Part shown: piece after piece, positions 1 through 9,900 of the stretch
Position numbering within the stretch: position 1 is the first letter of the stretch
Layout of the letters: the number at the start of each line of letters is the position of its first letter
Source: Bacilli bacterium
Lineage (GTDB): Bacteria > Bacillota_I > Bacilli_A > MAG-NZ
DNA length: 39,669 nucleotides
Reading direction: 5' to 3'
Assembly (NCBI GenBank): GCA_018401215.1
Contig: JAGYLA010000004.1
Span: 1 to 39,669, forward strand
The notes under the pieces: model-generated
The model's input: the letters and a program-made list of their open reading frames with translations, nothing else
What the model was told of the DNA's origin: nothing
The model's database searches: none
Made by a program: the position numbers and the translations under genes

Positions 1-509
1 CAGACTTTTATTATTTGCCGCAAGCTGTCTACCGTGTTCGCTTACTTGATGTGGACCGAGAGGTGCAAGTCAATGAATACACCGAAGGCAATGAAGCAAT
101 CTTTATCGATTATGAAGGGTTATTTACTAGTACGAAATACGGTGTTGAAGTGACCGTTTCGTTCATTCCTCCAGGTCAAGAAAACCGCGTCGAACTGTTC
201 TTGTTGCAAGAAGAGTTTGTAACGCCTGACCGGTTGAATGTGGTGACCTCTGCCGTCGCCAATCCAACCAGTGCAATGGTTACCGTCACCGCAAATGGTA
301 ACATTGCAGATTATACTTTGTTATACTATGAAATTGATGGGGAACGCATCACCATTCCCTTGCCTCGTCGCACCGCCGATACGGCCTTAGTAACGTTACC
401 ATTTGAATATAAGGACGCTCCATACACTGTCATCTTTGGGTTGACGAACGAAGCGGGCGATCCTGAATACATTATCGGTCCACAAGTGATCGAACGGAGA
501 TCATCATGA
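1..509 (+). CDS. C-terminal part of an exported beta-rich protein (partial)
   Basis: The reading frame is open to the left edge of the window, so this is the 3' end of a longer gene; the TTG at 15 is not needed as a start. About 168 residues are visible. The sequence is rich in alternating hydrophobic and polar residues with Val/Thr/Tyr strands and few Lys, like stacked beta-sandwich (fibronectin type III-like) domains of an extracytoplasmic protein, but I recognise no specific family. No membrane segment or sorting signal is seen at the C-terminus, which ends in IERRSS. The TGA stop at 507-509 overlaps the ATG of the MscS gene (ATGA, 4 nt), so the two are probably translationally coupled in one operon. 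It could be a domain of a large surface protein such as the one encoded at 3913-16471. Function unknown. Confidence 0.7.
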   Translation, partial: DFYYLPQAVYRVRLLDVDREVQVNEYTEGNEAIFIDYEGLFTSTKYGVEVTVSFIPPGQENRVELFLLQEEFVTPDRLNVVTSAVANPTSAMVTVTANGNIADYTLLYYEIDGERITIPLPRRTADTALVTLPFEYKDAPYTVIFGLTNEAGDPEYIIGPQVIERRSS

Positions 510-1600
510 AAGAACGATTAACCCAACTAAAATCTCGATTTAGTAGACCCTCACGAAAAACCGCATTCCGTCTGGGAATCATTGCGATTGTCATTTTCAT
601 TAGTGTGTTTGCCGGGGATTTGTTCCCTGGAACGCAATTTGCGTTAATGGTCGAACGAACCTTCGGTCGATTCTTCAACATCACTAGTGCGGTCGATAAT
701 TTAACCATCTTGATTGTTGAAAGCATCGCGACCCTTGTGTTCATTTGGTCCTTGATTCAATTGTCCAGCTGGTTCTTCTTGTTGTTTACCGATCGTGACA
801 AAGAACCAACGATGGGCATTGCATTAGCGCAAAGCACTGTAAAATACTTGTTTTACGTGATTGGTGCGGTCATGGTTTTGACCACGTGGGGCGTCGACCC
901 AACGGCCATCATTGCCGCTGCCGGTTTGGCCGGGATTGCCATCTCATTTGGTGCACAAGCCGTCATCCAAGACATCATTAGTGGTGTGTTTATCTTAGTC
1001 GATCGACCCTATGTCGTTGGTGACATCGTCTACGTTGAGGGCTTTCGTGGCTTATGTGTCAAGATGACACTACGAACCACTCATTTCAAAGACATGGCGA
1101 CCAATGACATCAAAATCTTCCACAATTCTGACATTCGCGATGTCGTCAATACGACTACTTATGTCTCAACAGCAGTCTCAGAAATTGGCATCAGCTACAA
1201 CCATGACATTCGCGACATTGAAAAAATCATTGAAGAAGCGTTACCAAAAATCAAAGAAGCCATTCCCGATATCATCGAAGGTCCAACATATCTTGGAATC
1301 ACCGGATTTGGTGCTTCCAGTGTCGACTTGAAGTTCATTGCGCGTTGTGATGAAAGTAAGAAATTTTCTGTCCAACGCTTGATGAATCGAGAGTTAAAGA
1401 TTTTGTTTGATGAACGCAAAGTCGAAATTCCATTCCCGCAAGTGGTTTTGACCGAATACAAACTAAACCCTACCAACCAGCCGATTGTCGACTTGACGAA
1501 ATATCAAGAAGAGCAAGAAGCCAAACGCCTGAAAGCGCGTGGCGCAAAACTGCGTAAAAAAGGTACGGTGGACGTGGGCGATGAAGAGGAAGACAAATAA
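506..1600 (+). CDS. MscS-family mechanosensitive ion channel
   Basis: A 364-residue channel of the small-conductance mechanosensitive family, which opens under membrane tension to release solutes on osmotic downshock. Hydrophobic helices are visible at about residues 21-40, 66-94 and 112-130, followed by the pore-lining helix with the typical Ala/Gly pattern (AAAGLAGIAISFGAQ, about 137-151). The MscS beta domain follows (RPYVVGDIVYVEG, then LRTTHFKD and HNSDIRDVVNTT), then a soluble alpha/beta vestibule and a basic tail (KRLKARGAKLRKKG). The usual conserved PN of the beta domain (IPNS) is HNS here. The start ATG overlaps the upstream stop by 4 nt. A strong terminator follows directly at 1601-1622. 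Length fits a medium-size MscS such as those of Firmicutes. Confidence 0.93.
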   Translation: MKERLTQLKSRFSRPSRKTAFRLGIIAIVIFISVFAGDLFPGTQFALMVERTFGRFFNITSAVDNLTILIVESIATLVFIWSLIQLSSWFFLLFTDRDKEPTMGIALAQSTVKYLFYVIGAVMVLTTWGVDPTAIIAAAGLAGIAISFGAQAVIQDIISGVFILVDRPYVVGDIVYVEGFRGLCVKMTLRTTHFKDMATNDIKIFHNSDIRDVVNTTTYVSTAVSEIGISYNHDIRDIEKIIEEALPKIKEAIPDIIEGPTYLGITGFGASSVDLKFIARCDESKKFSVQRLMNRELKILFDERKVEIPFPQVVLTEYKLNPTNQPIVDLTKYQEEQEAKRLKARGAKLRKKGTVDVGDEEEDK

Positions 1601-1622
1601 AACCCGGCAACGGGTTTTTTTC
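1601..1622 (+). terminator. Rho-independent terminator after the MscS gene
   Basis: A 6-bp stem AACCCG/CGGGTT with a GCAA tetraloop (1607-1610), followed by a run of T. It starts one base after the MscS stop codon and separates this operon from the helicase promoter at 1630. Confidence 0.9.
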
Positions 1623-1629
1623 TTGCCTT

Positions 1630-1638
1630 TGATACAAT
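1630..1638 (+). promoter_or_regulatory. Extended -10 promoter of the helicase gene (leaderless)
   Basis: TGATACAAT is an extended -10 (TGn plus TACAAT). Only 6 nt separate TACAAT from the ATG at 1645, and no Shine-Dalgarno sequence is present. The expected transcription start therefore falls on or next to the A of the ATG, which predicts a leaderless message. No clear -35 is seen, as is common with extended -10 promoters. Confidence 0.6.
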
Positions 1639-1644
1639 ACATTT

Positions 1645-3903
1645 ATGATTGAAGTTAGTGTAAAAGACATTGTTCGTTTTGTGTATCAAAGTGGCGACTT
1701 GCAAAGTGAGCTTGCTTTGGGGCGCGATCAACTCGGCAGTAAACTGCACCGACAAATTCAAGCGACGTATCACGAGCACGATCAAGCGGAAGTCGCCGTA
1801 CAAACCATCGTTACGGTCTTGGGGGAACGGTTTTTGATCCGGGGACGCATGGATGGCTTATTGGACAATCAACGAGTTCTTGAAGAGATCAAATCGACCG
1901 GAGAGCCACTTGATTCCTTGTCGTTTGATTCCTTTGCTGTTCATGGTGCGCAAGCAAAAATGTATGCATACATGCATCTGCTTGCCCATCCAAACCCATC
2001 CATGGTGATTCAACTAACATATATTTCAGTCCAAAGTGAACAACTTACTTCGTTTCAGCAAGTGTTCTCGTTTGAGGACCTTGAGAGCTTCTTCTTTGCG
2101 ACGATGGAGACCTTTGCCTCGTGGATGCTTGAACGCCACGCACACCGTGAACTCGTGATGGAACAAACAACGTCTGTCGTCTTTCCATTTGCGCGCCGCG
2201 CATCGCAAGACCGATTTATGAATGGGGTATATCAAACCTTAAAACAGCACGACATTTTATATGCTGTAGCACCAACAGGTACCGGCAAAACCATGGGGGC
2301 GTTGTTCGCTGGATTGAAGGCCAAAGACCCTGAAGATACGTTGTTTTATTTGACGGCAAAAAACTCCCACAAACAACTGGCGATGGAATCGATGGCGACC
2401 TTGTCCGCCCAAGGGTTGCAGGCGATTACGGTTGCCTTGACCGCAAAGGATCATATTTGCTTTTTGGAAGAACGAGACTGTGACCCCAAAGTGTGTCCCT
2501 TTGCCAAAGGGTATTTTGACAAACTTCAAGGAGCGCTGGATGATAGCTTTGCGCTCACCAATCATTTCACCAAAGAGGTCATTGAAGCCATCGCCACCGA
2601 CCATCAAGTGTGTCCCTTTGAATTGTCTCTTGATTTATCAACGTATGCGGATGTCGTGGTTTGTGATTACAATTACGTGTTTGACCCCAAAGCCCGTTTG
2701 GTCCGTTATTTTGAAACCGACCGACCAGTGCGTTTGTTGATTGATGAAGCACATAATATGGTCTCTCGCAGCAAATCCATGTACTCTGCAACATTGGATG
2801 CAGCAGAGCTTCAGCCGTTGTTGGCAACAACAATCAAACGTCCGATTAAAACCGCGATTCAACATGTTTTGAATCAACTGAATCAACCAAGTTATGATGC
2901 GCCTAGCTTACCCATTGGCTTGATTCAAGCGGTCCAACGAGCCTTTGACTTATTGAGTGACATGTTACTCAACGCACCGCAACATCCTGAGCGAAGGCTG
3001 TTGCTCAAAGGAATGTTTCACTTGCTGGATTTTCGCCGTATCGTGAACCTTGTCAATGATGCGTACCATGTCATTCACGATCAAACCACTCAACAAACGC
3101 GCTTGGTTTGTTTGAACGCCAAAGATCATCTGCAGCCGTTATTGATGCCAATCAAAGGAACGATTTTGTTTTCAGCGACGTTGGACCCACTGCCGTACTA
3201 TCAAGCCTTCTTGACCGAACAACAAGGCAAAGTGCTACGTGTTGACAGTCCCTTTGCGGCATCGCAAGTTCAAACGTTACTCATCGACTTTGTCCCGGTT
3301 CGTTATCAACAACGAACGGCAACCATTCAAGCGGTCGCCAGTTACGTTCACGCCCTCAAAGCGACCGGCAAGAACACCATTTGTTTTGCCCCAAGTTATG
3401 ACTATATTGAGTTGCTCGCGCCGCACCTGCCTGCAGACACCTTATTGCAGCAACGTCTAGCAACGCTAGAGGAACGCGATGCGCTAGTAGCACGGTTTCG
3501 TCATGAACAAGGGTTGCTTGGCGTCTTTGTTGTCGGTGGAGTGTTTGCCGAAGGTGTCGATTACTTGGGCACGATGTTAGAGCAATTGTTGATCATTGGT
3601 GTCGGCATGCCTGGCGTTGACATCGAAACCAACAAAACAAAGGAATATTTTGACCAACACGGCGTCAATGGGTTTGATTACGCATACCGGTATCCTGGCA
3701 TCGCCAAAATCATCCAAGCTGCTGGTCGTTTGATTCGTTCCACGCAAGACCAGGGCATCGTGGTGTTTTTGGATGACCGGTTCAAGGACCCGTTTTATCC
3801 GGCGATGATTCCAAGCTTTTATGGAACGCCAAAACGAGTTCGTGATCTAAACGACTTCAAAACAACGATTCAAACATTTTGGCAAAACAAAGGCATGTCG
3901 TAG
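1645..3903 (+). CDS. PD-(D/E)XK nuclease fused to a DinG/XPD-type Fe-S helicase
   Basis: A 752-residue superfamily 2 DNA helicase with an added nuclease domain. Residues about 1-170 carry a RecB/Cas4-type PD-(D/E)XK core: GRMDG (Asp70), EEIKST (Glu81 and Lys83) and Q..Y (AQAKMYAYM, about 102-110). The helicase part has Walker A (PTGTGKT, 210-216), four cysteines spaced as in XPD-like iron-sulphur domains (Cys272, 279, 284 and 323), the DEAH box (367-370), and motif VI (QAAGRLIRS) near the C-terminus. Such proteins unwind DNA 5' to 3' and are placed in repair or in resolving unusual structures; the attached nuclease could cut the unwound strand. The start is the only ATG near the promoter and has no Shine-Dalgarno site. 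The stop lies inside the bidirectional terminator at 3889-3914. Confidence 0.88.
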   Translation: MIEVSVKDIVRFVYQSGDLQSELALGRDQLGSKLHRQIQATYHEHDQAEVAVQTIVTVLGERFLIRGRMDGLLDNQRVLEEIKSTGEPLDSLSFDSFAVHGAQAKMYAYMHLLAHPNPSMVIQLTYISVQSEQLTSFQQVFSFEDLESFFFATMETFASWMLERHAHRELVMEQTTSVVFPFARRASQDRFMNGVYQTLKQHDILYAVAPTGTGKTMGALFAGLKAKDPEDTLFYLTAKNSHKQLAMESMATLSAQGLQAITVALTAKDHICFLEERDCDPKVCPFAKGYFDKLQGALDDSFALTNHFTKEVIEAIATDHQVCPFELSLDLSTYADVVVCDYNYVFDPKARLVRYFETDRPVRLLIDEAHNMVSRSKSMYSATLDAAELQPLLATTIKRPIKTAIQHVLNQLNQPSYDAPSLPIGLIQAVQRAFDLLSDMLLNAPQHPERRLLLKGMFHLLDFRRIVNLVNDAYHVIHDQTTQQTRLVCLNAKDHLQPLLMPIKGTILFSATLDPLPYYQAFLTEQQGKVLRVDSPFAASQVQTLLIDFVPVRYQQRTATIQAVASYVHALKATGKNTICFAPSYDYIELLAPHLPADTLLQQRLATLEERDALVARFRHEQGLLGVFVVGGVFAEGVDYLGTMLEQLLIIGVGMPGVDIETNKTKEYFDQHGVNGFDYAYRYPGIAKIIQAAGRLIRSTQDQGIVVFLDDRFKDPFYPAMIPSFYGTPKRVRDLNDFKTTIQTFWQNKGMS

Positions 3904-3914
3904 ACATGCCTTTT
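3889..3914. terminator. Bidirectional terminator between helicase and giant surface gene
   Basis: A 9-bp perfect stem AGGCATGTC/GACATGCCT (3891-3899 and 3903-3911) with a GTA loop, flanked by A on the left and T on the right. The helicase stop (3901-3903) lies inside it and the stop of the convergent surface gene (3913-3915) touches it, so it can serve both strands. Confidence 0.85.
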
Positions 3915-6900
3915 AGTTTGATTTGGGTTTGATCAAATACGGAGCAATGAGGGTCGTGACAATCAAGACGCCAAGAACTGCTCGTAAGATCATGTTTGGT
4001 TGTGGCGCTAAGAGAATTCCGATGCCGGTTGCAGCACTCGCGATAACAAAGCTTTCAACCACGGGTTCTTGACCTTCGTATCGATATTCGATGTTGAAGT
4101 CCAAGTTGTCACCTTCGCGGATGTAGACACCCATCGATTCACCAGGCTCAATCAAACTTTCTCGCCACGACATCGCGCCCACATTCAAGAAGAGGGATTT
4201 GTTGTGGTCGTTTCCACGATAACGGATAACCACCGCTTCAAGGGTTTCATCAATCCGTGGTTCGACGACAAACAAGTCCACAAACCCATCTTCGTATTCA
4301 ACCTTACTCATGAACGTATGTTGTTGGGTGTTAGTAAGCGACGTTTCACTCTCAGGATCAAGTTGGACAAAGTCTGAGGTTGGAATCTTCTCTGGGTTGG
4401 CGATATAGGTTGCAGGTTTCAAGAAATTCACTTGATGGGTGTTGTTGGCATCTTTGACCATTGTATAAATGCTTTGTCCTGGTCGTGTTGTCAAGAACGG
4501 TTCTCCGGTGTACGATTGCCAGTTTGGTTGATCAAATTCTGGCGGTGTCCCATCGGTAATGACATAAAACACTTCGACAGTTTCAGGGTCCAATCCGGTG
4601 ACATCCAATTCAATCGCTTCTCGTTCATTTGGTAGCGGTATGGATACCGACCCATCTTCACGAACTTGCAATTCCAATCCACCAGGAATGGCGATCGTTT
4701 CAATCACTTCTTCACCAAACAAACTGGTTGACGTAATGTTGTCTGTGCGTGTTGTGAAGTCATTGGTGATTGGTGGTGTCGTAAATGGATTAGTGACGAT
4801 GCGTTCAAAGACGCTACGAGCCGCATCAAGCAAACTCGGTGCTTTTTCAAACAACGGCACCAAGACCACGAAGTCTGGATTGTTGATGACCGTTTCTGGA
4901 GTAATCATCTCTCCAGTAATGGCATTCATCCAGCCTTTGAAATCATAACCACCTAAGTCGGCAGCAGGCAATTGACCTACCGGTTGACCAGGGATAATCG
5001 ATACATCCAGTTCAATGCCATTGACCGTAACACGGGTGACAACAGGGTCTGGATTTGGTGGTAATACCACCTCAGGAATTATAACGCGCGCAGGTCGTCG
5101 ATTCGGAATGCTGACGTTGATCACCGGTGGAGCAGGTGGTTGATTTGGACTCGCTGGTTCGGTTGGTTCCGGTTCCGACGGTTCTTCCACCTCTTCGTCA
5201 GTAGGTTCTTCCTCGTCTTCTTCCTCATCGTCTTCTTCCTCATCCTCTTCTTCAATCTCTTCGTCGAGTTCCTCCTCGTCGAGTTCTTCCTCGAGTTCTT
5301 CTTCGAGCTCTTCCTCTTCGAGTTCCTCTTCCTCAATCGCCTCATAAATCGCCGTAATGGTTACATTACTTGCTGGCATCGGGTTTGGTACATCTTGACT
5401 CCAGCCAACGGGAATAAATCCTTCTCTGGCTGGTGGCAAGCCCAAATTAATCGACGAGGTATTTGCGCCAAACGGAATCGACGAACGAGAGAGTTGTCGT
5501 CCAGCCGCCATAATGATCAGATTGTAACTACGGGCCGTCCAACTCGCGGTAAATGTTCGATCACCAATCGACCCTGCGGCAATGAATCCATTTGGACTCC
5601 AGCCGCCAAAGATCAATCCTGGTTGACTTGGACGAACCAAAGTAATGCTGTCTGATTCAATGGTGTACGTTGCTGGTAAGCCATCTCGGACTCCAACTTC
5701 GTTATAGGTGATGGTGTAAATAATAGCGGTCCATTTCGCATAAATGGTTTGAACTTCTGAAGTCCCGACGACAAGACCGGATGTCGCAGTGGTGAAGGAC
5801 GCGTCAGTAAACCATCCATCAAAGTCATACCCGACTCTTGAAGGGTCGACATACGTGACATCTTCTTCAATATTATAGGTCGCTGGATTCGCTCCATTGA
5901 CGCCACCATTCAAGTTGTAAATAATGTCATATTCTACCGGAATCCATTTGGCATACAGTGTAAAGTCACTATCGGCCATCACGCCATCCCAGTCGTATTC
6001 TTGCGTCAATCCGGAATCGGTAAACCAGGCAATAAAATCATACGCATACCGCGTCGGATCTTCTGGTTTAAACTCCAAGACGGGTTGGGAGATGATTCGA
6101 GTTTGACGGGCAACCGCACTTCCCAAGTTCGATTCAAAGATAATGTCAGCCACATAATAGACCGTGATGACGTGCTGTCTAGAAATCGATGCGCCTTGCG
6201 TATCGGTTGCAGTGAGGGTAATCGGATATGGTTCGATGCTGAGTCCTGACACCAACGTAGGAGCGCCAGAAATTGTTAATGTTGAAGGATCAAACGTCAA
6301 TCCTGGTGGCAGTCCCGTGACGGTATAGCTTAATGTTTCATTGATGTCGGTATCAAGGAATAAATTCGCATCGTAAGTCAAATTGTAGTCAATGAATGCA
6401 ATCGCATCGGTAGGTTCAATCGATACAGCATCGTTGACAATTGGTTGATAGTTTTCAATGTCCAAACGAATCGTTTGGGTTGCTGCATTGCCTGCCGCAT
6501 CGGTCGCGGTGTATTGAACAAAAATCGGAATGCGGTTATTGAGAGCAGTAATTGCTGCCGCATCATTAGCAAAGGTTGCGGTATCATCCAAATAAAACAG
6601 TTCAACATCGGCAACGGCTAGTTGCGAGGCATTGGGGTCTCTAGGTTGCGCAAATACCAATCGATATTGGTTGTAGGCGCGAGTTGCATTGATCGCAATT
6701 CCTAACCCTGCGGCTTGACGTTGCGCTGGAAGGTTGGTTACTCCAGAACGTACAAGTTCATACGTATCAGAACTGATTTGGCCATACAAGTAATACACCA
6801 ACGGGTCTAAGCCAGAGCTCATCGACGAGGTTGTTAGTTGCATCGCGCCAATGATTCGTTCCGTTTCAAAATAGAAGGTGGTTCCGATAATGCCTGACAA

Positions 6901-9900
6901 TGCGGTAAATGTTGCGGTGGTTTCATCGTCTTGGTCAAACAAATTCACCATCGAAGGATTCGACGATGGTGGTAACTCCTCACAGTAGGCTGTTGCTACG
7001 TCACAGTTGACGACCGCCAAAGACGTTTCGATGTTTGAAGCAAGAATCAATCGAGCTGCGGAAGGCGTCAAGCGATCAGCAAAGCCAGGATACGTTTCAT
7101 GTGCAATGACCAACCCTGAAAGGAAATCATCGGTGACCGTTGGTACAGGAATGCTTAACCCAAGGGTCTGATTCGTTGTATATACACTGGATGCAACGTT
7201 GGAAATCACCGGAGCAGCCGAATCAACGCGGACTTGAATGCTCGCAATGAATGAATAACTCACGCCAGTAATCGAAGCCGTGATTGGTACTGAATACGTT
7301 GCTTGCGCACATTCACCAATCGACAAAGTCAACGATGATGCACTCATACAAGCAGGGAGGTCACCAAATTGAATGGTGACATTTGCAGCTGTTTCAAAGC
7401 CTGGAATCGAAGCAAACCATGCTTTATCCACAACATACTCATTATTATCGACATGACGCCAGAATGTTGCACTTGGAACGGGGTTAATAATCAATGTGTA
7501 ATCAGACGCAACCGAGTATTCACCGTCAGTGGCCTCGATTCTCATACTGTACACGGCACTATATTCTTGCGTTAACGCGGCAATGCCACTTAATACCAAT
7601 GAACCACTGGATTGCAATTGCAAGAACGACGGAATGTCTGTACCACTAAAGGTCAAGGACGGACCATCGGCGTCAAGGAAGAATTCATTGAAATCAAAGT
7701 TCACCACCACATCGTCACCGGGAGCCAGCATCACTACGCTTGTGCCTGAGTGTACCGGTGGAGTATTGATTGGTTTGATTGCAAGATTGATGATTCCTGT
7801 TTGCAGGACACTGTCCGCTTCCGAACGCACTGTAAAGGAGTAAATGGTTGATGGATTCGGCGTTTGAACTTCAACCGCAACTTGCGCTAACAAACGGTCA
7901 GCGATCGATTGATTGAGTTGTTGCGCTGATTCTAGTCCAATGTTGTCGACTCTGAATGTCGCACCCAAATATCCGCCACCCGATTGGTCAAAGCTTCCGT
8001 TCACAAACAAGAAGCGCAATTGACTGGATGGTGCTGGAAGTTCTGAGCTATTGAAGACATGCTCATGGCGCCCCGATCGATTGGCGACTGAAGCATTGGT
8101 TAACACTCGTTTGTAGAAAATTGGGATAAGTCGGCCACCTTGTGAGTCATCAATGACAAAGGCATACACATCGGCAGCATCGCCGCCTGGCACTGCTTGC
8201 CAATCAAACGAGATGGTATCACCAGACCCAGCACTAAAGGTTTGAACACTACTAATGGTTGGCCCAAATAACGTACCATAATTTCCAACACTACTTCGTA
8301 GTCTTGTCCAACCCGTACTGGTTAATTCGATCCGAGGATCCCCAGAGATCGTCGTAATTCTGGCATTGAAAGTGAGTGAGTTGTTGATCACCAAATCACT
8401 CCAATTGCCTCGTTGGTGTGAACCTACAGAGTTGCAGGCACTATTGACACAGTTGCGATTTGGATATCTGGAAAAATCAATCGATCCAAATTGAGCGAAG
8501 TCAAAATACCCCTCACGAGTGGGTTGAACACTAAATTCATTGATAATCCACCCATCAAGCTGTTCACTAAAATCTCCGTTATACAACAACGCCGAGACAT
8601 TGATGACCAAGTCGTTGCCGTTACGGCCATTGTTGACACTATCAATGGCACCAATTTTCACTTTCGAAGACCCATTACCAATGTAGACGATTCCTGATTC
8701 TTCAGATATCACACCATCGGCCGTTGCAACGCCAGACTGCTGAATGAACAATCGGTCTTCTTGTTGCAATTGAGACGATGAAATACGAATTTGACCCGCG
8801 GTCGAGACATTGCTATTGAAGGCAAAGGTGTCTTCGATGTTGACTAGACCACTGGAGTTTTCATACACACCGTAGACAAATTCACCATACACACTCACTG
8901 CCCCCGTGGAGACAGTAGCATGAGTAATGGCTGCGGTATCTCGTCCAGTGGTTGGAAACCATACCAAGACGATTTGAGAATCCACTTCTGGAATTCCTTG
9001 GTTCAGGCGGTAATTGCCAAATCCTTCTGGAACCCACTCAGTAAAGATGATGCTGTTATCGGTGAAATGGTAATACACCGGAACAATGCTAAATGAATGT
9101 ATATCATCACTTGGTGTCCCGCCAAAATAAACAGGACGAACCAAGACATCGATGAAGCCTTGATCCAAACTCTCCCAGTATGCGTTCGTAATAGGTTGCG
9201 AATACGTCGTCCAATTCACTCCTGAATCGGTCGAAAACTCCAAACGCAACAATTGATTTGGATTATTTACAGAATCTACAGATGAAAAGCTTGTTCGTAA
9301 TTCACGATTGACTAAGCGTTCAAAGGTATGAGTTGGCTGAGCCAAAATCTCTGCCTCATAGGTGTAGACCGTTTCGTCTTGTCCATAAGACACTTGCGTT
9401 ATCGGGGTTGTTATCGACGCTTCTTCGAACCATCCGACAAAGAACTTGGTTGGACCATAACTTGGATCCACCAAGGAGTAATTAGTATCACTAGGTAGCA
9501 ACAATACATCAAGTGTCGACAAGCCCGAAACCACATAAGTTAACGTATCAAAGGACACATTCACTTGCGCAGAAACCGAATCGTCTTGATACAGTGCACG
9601 CACTGACATGGCTTGCGTCGTTGCTGGAATGACAAAACCTTCGGTGAATGTCGTCCAAACACCGGAATCAAATTGATATTCAAAACGATTGAAGCCAGCC
9701 ATTCCACTGTTTGTTGCATCAATCATAGCGACAACGGATTGATCTGCACGGCGGTCATAAGCAATGACTGGTGTGATAAGTAGTGGTGTACGAACGACTG
9801 CTGTAGTAGCATCACTACTGACGGAGCCATTCAATGCGCGAATCCGAACGGAGTACGCTTGATTGTTGGTTAATCCACCAATCGTCAACGGTGACGTCAC

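Noticed and set aside
5140-5655. A plus-strand frame of Phe/Leu/Arg-rich membrane-like protein
   Set aside because: It is the mirror of the Glu/Asp-rich spacer codons of the surface gene and has no start signals.
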